DNA of 35,210 bases from Candidatus Methanomethylophilaceae archaeon. Lineage in GTDB: Archaea; Thermoplasmatota; Thermoplasmata; Methanomassiliicoccales; Methanomethylophilaceae. The position numbers were made by a program, and so were the translations under genes. Below the pieces are notes generated by a model. That model searched no databases. It had not been told where the DNA came from and saw only the letters and a program-made list of their open reading frames with translations. The stretch is taken from assembly GCA_007117455.1 (NCBI GenBank), contig SKGM01000025.1, positions 1-35,210 of the forward strand, written 5' to 3'. This document shows, piece after piece, positions 18,323-28,800 of this stretch (its first letter is position 1; each line of letters begins with the position of its first letter).

Positions 18323-18431
18323 AGCTCTCTCGTTATAAAATCATGAGGTGGCGACACCGAGGCCTCCAGCCTTGGGTACTGTCATCGAGGGGAGTCGGCG
18401 TATAAATAATCGAGAAATCTATGTTATACCG

Positions 18432-18998
18432 ATGTTGTTCGACCCCGGAATCAGCATAAAGGTTTTTCCCGACGTCTACGCCCCGGACGATGACTCGGTG
18501 CTCCTGATAGAGTCACTGGAGGTAAGTCCTGGAGACGAGGTGCTGGAGATAGGCTGTGGATCGGGGATCGTGTCCATACACTGTGCCAAGGCCGGTGCCA
18601 CCGTTACCGCGGTGGACATCAACCCCATGGCGGTGGAGTGCACGATAGTCAACGCCGAGGACAACGGGGTGGAGATCAAGGCCCGGGTCTCCGACGTGTA
18701 TGAGAACGTGCACGGGACCTTCGACCTCGTGATCTTCAACCTCCCCTACCTGCCGGTGCAGGAGGAGGGGATGCTGGAGGCCGCCTGGTCGGGTGGGGAG
18801 GATGGCCTTGACCCCTTGAGGAAGTTGTTGGACGGTACCGATGAGCATCTGAACCCGGACGGCCGCCTGGTGGTGGTCACCTGCTCGCTCATGGACCATG
18901 GGAGGCTGGATACCATGCTGGAGACCTACAAGGTCAAGAAGCTCGGCTCCCGCTCACTCTTCTTCGAGCGCCTCGATGTCCTGGAGATCTCCCGCTGA
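18432..18998 (+). CDS. HemK/PrmC-like methyltransferase
   Basis: VLEIGCGSGIVSIHCAKAGATVTAVDINPMAVECT and DLVIFNLPYLP (NPPY-like). TATAAATAA at about 18400 supports a start at 18432 rather than 18348. Confidence 0.85.
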   Translation: MLFDPGISIKVFPDVYAPDDDSVLLIESLEVSPGDEVLEIGCGSGIVSIHCAKAGATVTAVDINPMAVECTIVNAEDNGVEIKARVSDVYENVHGTFDLVIFNLPYLPVQEEGMLEAAWSGGEDGLDPLRKLLDGTDEHLNPDGRLVVVTCSLMDHGRLDTMLETYKVKKLGSRSLFFERLDVLEISR

Positions 18999-19328
18999 GG
19001 GTCCACAGAATATCCCGGTGAAACCGGCGGCGAAGCCGGCCAACGCCCCTAGTGCGAATCCTCCGCCGGCAGGGAATGAGCATAGCGCCAGCACCATTGC
19101 TATCTTGGCCAAGGGCACGGTGTAGATAGGTGCCAGGTACATCAGGCCGCCGATGAACGCCACCATCAGGCCCAAGGTGGACATCAGGGTGTAGAACAGC
19201 CAAGGGTCGATGCCCAGGTCGAAGAGCATCAGCTCCTCGGCCTGGAACCACCAGACGTTGGTGATGATCAAAAGCCCGGAGATTATGCACAGGGCGATGG
19301 TCAGTGTGGGTTTCTTGATCCCTTCCAT
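18954..19328 (-). CDS. Small integral membrane protein, unknown function
   Basis: About four hydrophobic segments; begins immediately after the gatE stop on the same strand; 3' end overlaps the convergent methyltransferase gene. Confidence 0.65.
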   Translation of the reverse strand: MEGIKKPTLTIALCIISGLLIITNVWWFQAEELMLFDLGIDPWLFYTLMSTLGLMVAFIGGLMYLAPIYTVPLAKIAMVLALCSFPAGGGFALGALAGFAAGFTGIFCGPSAGDLQDIEALEEE

Positions 19329-19329
19329 A

Positions 19330-21195
19330 TTATCTCCCGATCACTTCTTCTATCATCCTCTTCAGCAGGGAGTTGGCCTCCTTGCCGTCCACCTTGCCCC
19401 GGAGCTCGGCCATCACCGGGCCCATCAGAGGTCCGATGGCGGCCATCCCCTTCTCGCGCACGAAGCCGACTCGATCCTGCACGATCCTGCGTACCACATC
19501 CTCCGCCTCATCGGTTGACATGGCGCTCAGTCCCAACGATTCGATGGCCTCCTGCGGGGATATGCCGGAGCACATCTCCCTGAACAGGGAGGGCAGGGCC
19601 TCCTTGGCGAACGCCCCCTCCTTGAGGAGGCGGAAGGCCTCCATGACCGCATCGTCACGCAGCGAGTCGGTGTCCAGGCCCTCACGCTCCAATTCAGGAA
19701 GGGTGTTGGCGAACAGCGTTGCCGCCACCCCGGCGGAGCCGTGGGCTTCGGCGATCGTCACGAACAGCTCGTCCCTGCCGTTGCGGACCAGCTGCGAGGC
19801 CTGCTGCTCGTTGATGTCGTGGTCCTTCACCAGTCGCTTAACGGTCTCATCGGGGAGTTCCGGGAGGTTCTCGCGTATCGTCCTCAGACGCTCATCGTCA
19901 ACTGTGACAGGAGGTACGTCGGTCTCCGGATACATCCTAGCCGCCCCAGGAAGAGGGCGGGAGTAGCGGGTACTGCCGTCCGGAAGAGGGTCGCGGGTCT
20001 CCTCCGGGACGCCTTCCAACGCTTCATTGGCGCGGTCCACGGCCATCTGCAGGGCCTCCATGGCCTTCGCCTTGGGCGCGGCGCATATCGCGAAGGCGTC
20101 ATCGTCCTTGAGTGATAGTAGGTTGCGCAGCGCGTCAACCTCCTCCGCCTCGATGCCGTAGGCGGGGAGCTCGTCGGAATGGAATATCCCTTTCACACCC
20201 CGGGTGCGCGCCCGACCTGCAAGCTCGGAGCCCAGGCGCAGTGAGCCGTCCTCGCCGTTGAGCACGCCGGCGAAGCCTGGTAGCTTGACAGCGATGACCT
20301 TCCCCTTCGATTTCAGGGCGCCCTTTATCACCTTTGACTGGGAGCCTTTGAAGGCCTCGGTCGCATCCACCGGCTTGAATTCCACGCTCCCGACACCTCG
20401 TTCATCAAGGATGTCGCGGATGCGGAGCAGCATCCTCTGCCTCTTGACCTCGTTCTCCACGTACAAGGGAAGGAGGCGGAGCTCCTGCACTCCCTTGATC
20501 TCGATCCTCGCCCCTCCCGGTATGGAGATGTTGAGGTCCTCGCGTATGGAGCCGATGCCCCTCTTGACCCTCTTGGTGGCCCTAAGTAGGGTACCGATGC
20601 GCATCGCCACCTCCTTGACCTCCTCAGGAGTGTGCATGTCCGGTCCGGTGGCGATCTCTATCAAAGGGATTCCGAGACGGTCGAGGCGGTAGGTTATCTC
20701 CCCGTCGCCGACATCGACCTTCCGGGCTGAGTCCTCCTCCAGGCATATGGATTGTATGCCGATTTTCCTGCCGTTGAGGTCGAGATGCCCGTCCATGGCT
20801 ATCAGCGCCGTGCGCTGGAAACCGGTGGTGTTGCTGCCATCGATGACCAGCTTGCGCATGAAGTGTATCTCGTCCACGATGTTGGCGTTCATCATGGTCG
20901 CGAACGTCAGCACGGTGTCCGTCGCTTCTACGTCCGCCCGGTGCGGCGGCTCCTCGTCCGCATCCACCAGACAGCTGACGCCCGGCGGCGCCTGGTAGCG
21001 GAAGCTCATCTTCTTCTGCGCCTCCAGCAATGCAGCCCGGTCCATCTCCCCCATCTCGCTGGCCGTGGGCCTCAGTCGACGGAGGAAGGTCTCGTCCTCG
21101 CTCTCCGCCAGCTCGGAGCGGCATGAGCAGAAGAGCTTGGTGGTGTCCAGCTGCTGATGTATCTCTATCCCGCAGGTCAACTCGTGCTCAGACAT
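19330..21195 (-). CDS. gatE: Glutamyl-tRNA(Gln) amidotransferase subunit E
   Basis: HELTCGIEIHQQLDTTKLFCSCRSEL, PTASEMGEMDRAALLEA, SNTTGFQRTALIAMDGHL, archaeal GatE length. Confidence 0.95.
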   Translation of the reverse strand: MSEHELTCGIEIHQQLDTTKLFCSCRSELAESEDETFLRRLRPTASEMGEMDRAALLEAQKKMSFRYQAPPGVSCLVDADEEPPHRADVEATDTVLTFATMMNANIVDEIHFMRKLVIDGSNTTGFQRTALIAMDGHLDLNGRKIGIQSICLEEDSARKVDVGDGEITYRLDRLGIPLIEIATGPDMHTPEEVKEVAMRIGTLLRATKRVKRGIGSIREDLNISIPGGARIEIKGVQELRLLPLYVENEVKRQRMLLRIRDILDERGVGSVEFKPVDATEAFKGSQSKVIKGALKSKGKVIAVKLPGFAGVLNGEDGSLRLGSELAGRARTRGVKGIFHSDELPAYGIEAEEVDALRNLLSLKDDDAFAICAAPKAKAMEALQMAVDRANEALEGVPEETRDPLPDGSTRYSRPLPGAARMYPETDVPPVTVDDERLRTIRENLPELPDETVKRLVKDHDINEQQASQLVRNGRDELFVTIAEAHGSAGVAATLFANTLPELEREGLDTDSLRDDAVMEAFRLLKEGAFAKEALPSLFREMCSGISPQEAIESLGLSAMSTDEAEDVVRRIVQDRVGFVREKGMAAIGPLMGPVMAELRGKVDGKEANSLLKRMIEEVIGR

Positions 21196-22477
21196 CCATC
21201 TCCCTCCTCTCACCCATCTCGTTCGCCAACGGGGTTTGCATGGTAGCTGTTACATCATCGCTGTTGGCCAAGGACCACATCAGCTTCACGTAGGCGGTCT
21301 CCGGCAACATGTCCTGCACGGTTATCACACCCGCCCTCAAGAGGTCCCGGCCGGTATCGTACACCGTGAGGTTGGTGCATCCGTTCAGGCATTGGCTGGT
21401 CATGACCACCGGCGAACCGCCGTACACCGAATTCTCTATCAACCCCACCATATCCTTGTTCACATGCCCCAGACCGGTCCCGGCTATGACCGCCCCCTTA
21501 CCGCCTGATAATGCCTTCTCGAAATGGGCGGGCTTCATCCCCGGGTAGTACTGCAACAGAGCGACGTCCTTCTCCAACTCTATCCTCGGTTCAACACGGA
21601 TGTCACTCTTGCGGCGGCAGGGATGGTTGATCACCGTACCGTCGTCGCTGATGTTAGCCAGGGGATAAACGTTGATGCTCTTGAACGCATCACGGCGGGA
21701 GGTGTGCATCTTCCTCACACGCGTGCCGAAGTGCACGGCGAACGAGTCGTCTGAAGGACCGTCATGCATGAGGACGCAGACCTCAGCCACATCCTGCTCC
21801 ACGGCGAACCGCAAGGCAGCGATGAGGTTGCTGTTGGCGTCCGAGGAGGGACGGTCCGATGAACGTTGCGCACCCACCAGTATCACCGGCCTTGGTATCT
21901 CCCCGAGCATGAACGCAAGAGCCGCAGCGGTGTATCCCATGGTGTCGGTACCATGAGGTATGAGGACCGCCTCGGCGCCCTTGTTCAGCTCGTTGGCCAC
22001 CGCCAAGGCCAGCTCCTGCCAGTGGGAAGGCGCCATGTTCTCGCTGAAGATGGAGAACAGCACCTTGGAGTCTATGTCCACGTAATCCTCCAGCTCCGGC
22101 ACCTGGGACACCAGTGCTTCAGTGGAGAGGGCGGGATGCACCGCACCGGTGCGGTAGTCCACGAAGGACGCTATGGTGCCGCCGGTGCCGATGATCGCCA
22201 CCCGTGGCCGGTCGCCTTCCTTCACAACCTCATCCTTGGCAACCGGTTTTTTGACCTCCGCCCTGCTGATGACCTCCAGGGTGTCCTCCTCGCCTACCTT
22301 CACGCCCACGTTGTAACCGCTCTTTAGTTTTAGTACCAGGACGTCAGGGTCGCTGAAATCGTGATGGGGCATCAGGGTGCCCTCGTGGACCTTGCCGGAG
22401 GACACCAGTCTCAGGGTGTCCCCGTTTCTGACCAATAGGGAGTCCAATCTCCGTGATAATGTCTGGGAATAGCTCAT
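21188..22477 (-). CDS. gatD: Glutamyl-tRNA(Gln) amidotransferase subunit D
   Basis: VAIIGTGGTIASFVDYRTGAVHPA, VLIPHGTDTMGYTAAAL, VILVGAQRSSDRPSSDA. Start set near MSYSQTLS (22477 or 22489); the longer ORF overlaps the divergent hypB promoter. Confidence 0.94.
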   Translation of the reverse strand: MSYSQTLSRRLDSLLVRNGDTLRLVSSGKVHEGTLMPHHDFSDPDVLVLKLKSGYNVGVKVGEEDTLEVISRAEVKKPVAKDEVVKEGDRPRVAIIGTGGTIASFVDYRTGAVHPALSTEALVSQVPELEDYVDIDSKVLFSIFSENMAPSHWQELALAVANELNKGAEAVLIPHGTDTMGYTAAALAFMLGEIPRPVILVGAQRSSDRPSSDANSNLIAALRFAVEQDVAEVCVLMHDGPSDDSFAVHFGTRVRKMHTSRRDAFKSINVYPLANISDDGTVINHPCRRKSDIRVEPRIELEKDVALLQYYPGMKPAHFEKALSGGKGAVIAGTGLGHVNKDMVGLIENSVYGGSPVVMTSQCLNGCTNLTVYDTGRDLLRAGVITVQDMLPETAYVKLMWSLANSDDVTATMQTPLANEMGERREMDV

Positions 22478-22573
22478 GCCAACATTCATCGGAAAGTGTT
22501 GGTTCCTTATTTTGTTTTTTATACCGTCCTTGGGGAAAGCAACAGTTATTAGCACGGTGTCGGATTCAAGGAC

Positions 22574-23221
22574 GTGCACAAGATCACCGAAATCGGGATG
22601 GAGTTGGACGTGCTCGGCGAGAACAAGAGGCTCGCCGAGGCCAACCACGCCCTCCTCCGCGGGAAAGGCGTGCGGTCCATAGATGTCATGGGTTCGATCG
22701 GTGCCGGCAAGACCGCCCTCATCATAAAGATCGCTCAGGCGTTGAAGAAGAGAGGCCTAAAGGTGGCCGCCGTGGCCGGTGATGTGACCGGTGACGATGA
22801 CTTCAAGAGGATGCGGGAATCGGATGTGAAGGCGGTGAACTGCAACACCGGCCATGAATGCCACCTGGACGCCCATCTGGTTGACCATGCCATCGAACAC
22901 CTTAACCTGGATGAGGTTGACGTACTGTTCATTGAGAACGTTGGCAACCTGGTCTGCCCCTCGGACTTCCCGTTGGGCACCGACCTGCGTCTGGTGCTGA
23001 TATCGGTCACCGAAGGTGACGACATGGTCCGCAAGCACCCGGACATATTCCACTCCGCCGACGTGGCCGCCATCAACAAGGTGGACCTCGCCGGATACAT
23101 GGAGGTGGATGTGCAGAGGATCAAGGATGACTACAAGCGCATCACCGGCAAGGACATGGTGGCGGTGAGCGTGAAGAGCGGTGAGGGCGTCGAGGAGTTG
23201 ATCTCCGCCCTGGGGATTTGA
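22574..23221 (+). CDS. hypB: Hydrogenase/urease nickel incorporation protein HypB
   Basis: GSIGAGKTALI P-loop, CNTGHECHLDA, FIENVGNLVCPSDFPLG. GTG start. Confidence 0.94.
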   Translation: MHKITEIGMELDVLGENKRLAEANHALLRGKGVRSIDVMGSIGAGKTALIIKIAQALKKRGLKVAAVAGDVTGDDDFKRMRESDVKAVNCNTGHECHLDAHLVDHAIEHLNLDEVDVLFIENVGNLVCPSDFPLGTDLRLVLISVTEGDDMVRKHPDIFHSADVAAINKVDLAGYMEVDVQRIKDDYKRITGKDMVAVSVKSGEGVEELISALGI

Positions 23222-23230
23222 GGTATTACC

Positions 23231-24553
23231 ATGATCAAGATACTGACCGTCGGCGGCGGTGGCAGGGAGCATGCCGCCGTCGAGGCATTGCACCGTTCCG
23301 GTGCTGAGATATACGCGGCGATGAGCACCAACAACCCGGGCATAAGCAGGAGGGCGGTCAAGGTGCTGAAAGTCAGCGAGATGGATGTCGCTTCCATAGT
23401 CGAGTTCGCCCAGGAGTCAGGAGTTGAGTATGCGTTCATAGGGCCGGAGGCTCCTTTGGGTGAGGGCATCGTCGACTCTCTGACGGAAGTCGGAGTGAAG
23501 TGCGCCTCGCCCAGCAAGGACGCCGCCAGGATTGAGACGTCCAAGTCTTTCATGAGAGAACTACTGGACTCCCATAACATAGATGGCAACCTGGGCCACG
23601 CCACATTCCATGACCTGAAGGATGCTTTGGCGTACATCGAGGACGCGCCCTACGAACTGGTGGTGAAGCCGGTGGGCCTCACCGGAGGAAAGGGCGTCAA
23701 GGTACAGGGGGAGCATCTCCTGAATCTCGAGGACACCGCCGCCTACGTACGGGAGATCTTCGAGCAGGACATCGGCGGCGCCGGTGTGATATTCGAGGAG
23801 CGGGCCATCGGTGAGGAGTTCACCCTCATGGTGTTCTGCGACGGCAGCACCATCGCCCCCATGCCCCTGGTGCAGGACCACAAGAGGGCCTTCGAGGGCG
23901 ATGTGGGGCCGAACACCGGCGGCATGGGCTCCTACTCCGCCGAGGACCACCTGCTGCCCTTCGTGGAGAAGGGTGAGAGGGATGCCGCCCTGAGAATCCT
24001 TAAGGATATCGTCGACGCCATGGCTTCCGAGGGATGTCCGTACGTCGGGGTGATGTACGGTCAGTTCATGTTAACCCGCGACGGGCCGAGGATAATCGAG
24101 ATCAACGCCCGCTTCGGAGACCCGGAGGCGATGAACGTGCTTCCCATACTGAAGACCGGATTCGCCGACATCTGCAAGGCGATGGCGGATGGCTCCTTAA
24201 CCGAAGAGGTGGATTTCAAGAATGTCGCCACGGTCTGCAAGTACGTCGTCCCGGAGGGCTATGGTGTGAAGTCGGTCTCCGGTAAGCCCATCTACGTGGA
24301 TGAGAGAGGGGTCATAGACTCCTCCGCCGTCTCCTATTACGCCAACGTGTTCATGCATGAGGGCGTCCTGGTCACAGGTAGTTCACGTTCAGTGGGCGTT
24401 GTTGGAATGGGCGGTAGCATCAGCGCCGCCGAGGCCAACTGCGAGAAGGCCCTCAGCTTCGTGCGGGGGGAGGCCATACGCGTGAGGCACGACATCGGCA
24501 AGCCGGAGATCGTCCAGAAGCGCGTGGAGCATATGCGCCAGGTGCGCGGTTGA
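23231..24553 (+). CDS. purD: Phosphoribosylamine--glycine ligase
   Basis: VGGGGREHAAV, VVKPVGLTGGKGVKV, HKRAFEGDVGPNTGGMGSYS, EINARFGDPEAMNVLP. Confidence 0.95.
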   Translation: MIKILTVGGGGREHAAVEALHRSGAEIYAAMSTNNPGISRRAVKVLKVSEMDVASIVEFAQESGVEYAFIGPEAPLGEGIVDSLTEVGVKCASPSKDAARIETSKSFMRELLDSHNIDGNLGHATFHDLKDALAYIEDAPYELVVKPVGLTGGKGVKVQGEHLLNLEDTAAYVREIFEQDIGGAGVIFEERAIGEEFTLMVFCDGSTIAPMPLVQDHKRAFEGDVGPNTGGMGSYSAEDHLLPFVEKGERDAALRILKDIVDAMASEGCPYVGVMYGQFMLTRDGPRIIEINARFGDPEAMNVLPILKTGFADICKAMADGSLTEEVDFKNVATVCKYVVPEGYGVKSVSGKPIYVDERGVIDSSAVSYYANVFMHEGVLVTGSSRSVGVVGMGGSISAAEANCEKALSFVRGEAIRVRHDIGKPEIVQKRVEHMRQVRG

Positions 24554-24557
24554 GACC

Positions 24558-25121
24558 ATGCAACTCGAGCATCTCATCGACGAGGCGTTGCAGGAGATGG
24601 ATTCCTCCGAGGGTCTGCGGGAGCGCTCCTTCCGCGATGCGCGGGAGATCATCCGCGAGAGCAAACGCGCCATCCAGGCCATGCACCGCAACGAGGATGC
24701 ACTCCCGCACCTCGAGGAGTGCCGCCGATTGCAGAAGGGGATGCTCTCCTACCTGGACCAGGAGCCCAAAGGAGCGGTGGAGGATGCAATGATGGAGTTG
24801 TCGGAGGCGTTCCTGCTGCATGCGCTCCTCGATGACGGTGAGCTGCCATCCGCTGCAGACTTGGAGGTGAGCACCCGCGCTTGGCTCCTGGGACTCGCTG
24901 ATGTCCCGGGGGAGATGCGCAGACGTTGCCTCGACCTGTTGAGGTCAGGGGACGTGGGTGAGGCGGAGCTGCTCCTGAAAAAAATGGAGCAGGTGCATGA
25001 TACCCTCATGCGCTTCGACCATCCGGATGCGGTGCTTCCCATAAGGAGGAAGCAGGACGTCTCCCGCTCCGTGGTGGAGAGGACCCGCGGCGACGTTACC
25101 GCCGCCATGGTGCGCCGTTAA
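24558..25121 (+). CDS. Translin-like all-helical protein
   Basis: All-helical; DAREIIRESKRAIQAMHRNE and PIRRKQDVSRSVVERTRGDVTAAMV resemble archaeal translin/TRAX homologs. Four nt after the purD stop. Confidence 0.65.
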   Translation: MQLEHLIDEALQEMDSSEGLRERSFRDAREIIRESKRAIQAMHRNEDALPHLEECRRLQKGMLSYLDQEPKGAVEDAMMELSEAFLLHALLDDGELPSAADLEVSTRAWLLGLADVPGEMRRRCLDLLRSGDVGEAELLLKKMEQVHDTLMRFDHPDAVLPIRRKQDVSRSVVERTRGDVTAAMVRR

Positions 25122-25819
25122 CGCCTTCTTCCCCGGGGCCTTCCCAGGTTCCTCTTCGGCTTGCGGTACACCCAGACCAGGGCGAAGCTCATTATCAGCA
25201 GTGTTATTCCCATTATCCAGTTGGACAAAGAGTAGTCCGGCTGACCGATGTAGAACGATGTGGTCATGGATGTGGTACCGGTGGCCAATGTGACCAGCTC
25301 GCCCTGCGGGTCGACGGTCACGGTGATGGTGTTGCGGCCGCTGCTTAGGCGATGGTCGATGAAGCGGTACTCCAGCTCCTTCTCCTCCCCCGGTGCGAGA
25401 TCGACAGTGGTCTCGTGTATCACCTGGTCGCCGTTCAGGATGAACTTGACCGGTATGCCGGTGACGGTGATGTCGCCGCTGTTGACCACCGTGGCGGTGA
25501 ACACATAGGGCCTCACCACATCGATCAACCAGGTACGCGTGATCTCCGAGCCGTCATCGAAGGTGAAAACCACGCGCAAGAGGTATGAACCGGCACTATC
25601 CGGGACGGTGACCTCGATCTCCGCCTCACCGTCGACGATACCGAACTCCGGCTCCACCGCGCCACCGGGTATGCTGGCCTCGTAGCTGGCATTACCATTG
25701 ACGTTCAGGAAGAAGGTGCCGGTGTCACCGGTGCCCATGCGATCCGGTCCGTGGACGTTGGCGCTGGCTTCGGTCGGCAGGGCCATGGACATGGCGGCGG
25801 CCATCATCAACAGCACCAC
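25118..25819 (-). CDS. Exported, membrane-anchored protein with CARDB-like domain
   Basis: N-terminal signal-like helix; FTATVVNSGDITVTGIPVKFILNGDQVIHETTVDLAPGEEKELEYRF is CARDB-like; C-terminal TM helix and basic tail. Confidence 0.7.
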   Translation of the reverse strand: MVLLMMAAAMSMALPTEASANVHGPDRMGTGDTGTFFLNVNGNASYEASIPGGAVEPEFGIVDGEAEIEVTVPDSAGSYLLRVVFTFDDGSEITRTWLIDVVRPYVFTATVVNSGDITVTGIPVKFILNGDQVIHETTVDLAPGEEKELEYRFIDHRLSSGRNTITVTVDPQGELVTLATGTTSMTTSFYIGQPDYSLSNWIMGITLLIMSFALVWVYRKPKRNLGRPRGRRR

Positions 25820-25827
25820 TATGGATA

Positions 25828-28800
25828 TCAGCGCTTTCTTCGTGAGAACACCCCCCGGGTCCTACCCATGAGTATGAAAAGGGTTATGGATGAGATGGTC
25901 AGAACCAGGAGTATCCAGGTCGTGGTACCGATACCGCCGGCATCGGAGTAGACGCTGCTTCCGGACACCCCGACCCTATCGGCGGATACCACCACGTTCG
26001 GCAGGGAGCCGGTGAAGGTCACAGCATCCGAGGATGCGGCGGAGCTGGCGGTGACGGTGACTGATGGTTCAGCCTGCGCCATACCGGATATCGGCGTCAG
26101 TCTCACGATCACCGTGGAATGATCGAAGGCGGAAAGCTCCTTCTGACTCAGAGCGTTACCGTTGGAGTCCAGCAATGATACGCTCCATCCCCTGTCCTGC
26201 AGTGAATCGCTGTTGACCGCCAGTGCGAAGGTGTCGCGGACGTTTCCGTCGTTATGCAGCCTCAACTCGTAGTCGTAGTGCTGACCGCTGGCGGTCTTCG
26301 CTCCTTCGTATGACAATGAGACCGACGGTGCCGCCACAACGGCGGTGTTGACGGTCATCGTACCCAGCGTACTGCCGTCGGCACCGCGGGCGATGACCTT
26401 GACGTCGCTATGCTCGACCGCGGCATCAGCGGGAGCGGTCACAGTGACGGATACGGTCTTGGCGTTCTGGCTTCCGAAGGGCAGCTTGAACTCATTCTGT
26501 TTGAAACTCATCGGCCAGCTGTTGCTCTGCAGGGTGACAGTCTCATTGACGTTGCCGTCGTTGACCACGTTGAAGGACACGGTGAAGCTCTTGCCTCCGG
26601 CCACGGTTCTCACACTGTCATCGTAGCTCAGTGAGAGTCCCCTCTGATCATCCCGGCCCATGTGGACCTGCAGGTTGTTGATGTTGCTAGTCAGGGACAC
26701 AGCGACATCAGCCGAGTAGTCGACATCCATCGTCCTCTCCGTCACGGTGGCGGAGGCGCTGATGCTGTAGTATCCCTGCGGCAGATGGATATCGAATATG
26801 CCGTTGGACGAGGAGCTCAGAGGCATGGTCGCATCACCATCGGTGATGGTCGCTTCCGCCTGCACCCCCTTGCCGGAAGCAAGGAAGGTGCCGATCAGAT
26901 TGTTTCCGCGCTCCAGCTCCATGGTCACACTGAGGTCATCGAAGGCGATGACCTCGATGGTGTCCAGGTACACCCTTTCACCCTTGACCGCATAAACGGT
27001 GTACTTGCCGGGAGCGATGGATATGCTGCCGCTTGCCTTGTCGGTGACCTTGGCGTCAATGGCTGATGGGCTGTTGGCGATGAACCATATGTCAGCGTTA
27101 TGAGGGACGTTGTTGCGCAGCACCTCATAATCCAAGGTCACATTGTGGAGTGAACGTGTCAGGTCCAGGTTATTTATGGTGGCACCGCTGACGGTCACCG
27201 AGGAGGAGTGGGTGTACTGGTAGTACCTCTCGTCCTCGATGGTGTCGAAGGAGAACTGCAGGTCGTAAACCCCATCCGGCAGACGGATGGAGTACTTTCC
27301 ATTACTGACCTCGAACACCATCTCGGCAGCTCCCTTGCTGACCACCAGATCGCCGCTGGCTTGATCGAACTTATTGCCGTCATGGCGGAGCTCACCGGTC
27401 ACGAGACGGGAGGTCTGCCAGTCAACGTCGATGTGACGGTTCGTGGAGTTCACGGTGTGGGATGCGAAGTAGGCATGGGTGTCGCCCCTCTGGGCATAGA
27501 TGCTCTGCTCGCCCTCCTCCAGGTAGATGGTGTGAGTGGTCTTACCATTCAGCTTTCCATCCACGCCTCCGATTCTTACCGTATCGGAGGTACTGAGGTT
27601 GCTGATGACGGTCTTGATCATCGTCTTCAGGTCTATGTCCTTTGAGATAGGCTCGGACCCGATGGCGATGTCCAAGGACGACTCGTGCTTGTAGACGACG
27701 GTCTCGTTACCTGGGACCGCGTTCTCCCAGACCCTGACGTCATACTCGCCCGGGCGCAAAGAGACGCTGTAACTGCCGCCGGCGGAGGTGACGCTCTTGC
27801 TGACAGCGCCGCTACCGACCGCTTGGAAGTCGATGGTCACCTTCTCGGAGACAGCACCGGAGACGGTTATGTCCTCCGGTAGCATGTGGACGTCACGATA
27901 CACGGAACCGCTGATGGCGTTGAGGTCGATGGATTTGCTAACATACCCGTCCTTCATCACGTCCAGGACGTAGTTGCCATTGGGTACGGTGAAGAAGTAC
28001 AGGCCGTCCTCGTCGCTCATTATCTTTATTGAGCGTTGGGCCGCATCGGTGATGCGCAGCGTTGCCCTCAGGCCTTCGTCCTCGGATATATCGCCGTCAG
28101 CATTGATGTCGTAGCCTACAGTCCCGGTGACGGTGGCGCCGTCCTTGAGGGTGATGTCGCGGACGGTGGTGCCGGCGACCTGCATGCTCTGCCAGGCAGC
28201 CTTGCCGTCCGAGGATGCCAGGAGTGAGTAGTGTCCTGCTGGCACCGCAAAGCGGTAATTGCCGTTGCTTGAAGCGGTAGCCCTGATGACCTCGCCGTCA
28301 GCACCCGTCAGTATTAGGGAGGCCCCACCCTCGGACACCTTGCCTCTCAGCACCGAGGTCACGGACATCTCTATGTCATGTGAGGGTGAGTCGGAGACAT
28401 TCACCTTTGACAGATGGGAGTGCTCCTTGCCGGCATGGAATCCGTGGGCGTAGAGTGTGTACTCCCCTTGCGGAAGTACGATGGAGGAGTTACCGTCAGC
28501 GTCACTGACGGTGCGCATCGTCAGCTCCGGTGACGAGAAGGTGAGGCTGACATCCCCGACAGCAGTGGAATCCTGCAGCTGCGTGATGCCGCTCAGGGTC
28601 ATCGCGTCCTTGACGGTCAGCGATAGCTCCTTGGACTCCCCTTCACCGATCCTGAACTCCACCGGGCCTACGGAAAGGTTGCTGTCACCTAGTGAGAGCG
28701 TGTACCTTCCAGGCAGTAGGCCGGTGAAGGATGCGACGCCGTCGGCGTCACTGGTGGATGAGATGATCGCTCCGCTCACCGTGTCCTTGAGGTTGACATC

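Noticed and set aside
18348-18431. Upstream extension of the HemK-like methyltransferase
   Set aside because: A TATA box (TATAAATAA, about 18400) lies within it and homology-like sequence starts at MLFDPG.
22490-22648. N-terminal extension of GatD
   Set aside because: Runs through the hypB promoter and 5' coding region with no GatD-like content; start moved to MSYSQTLS or MNVGMSYS.
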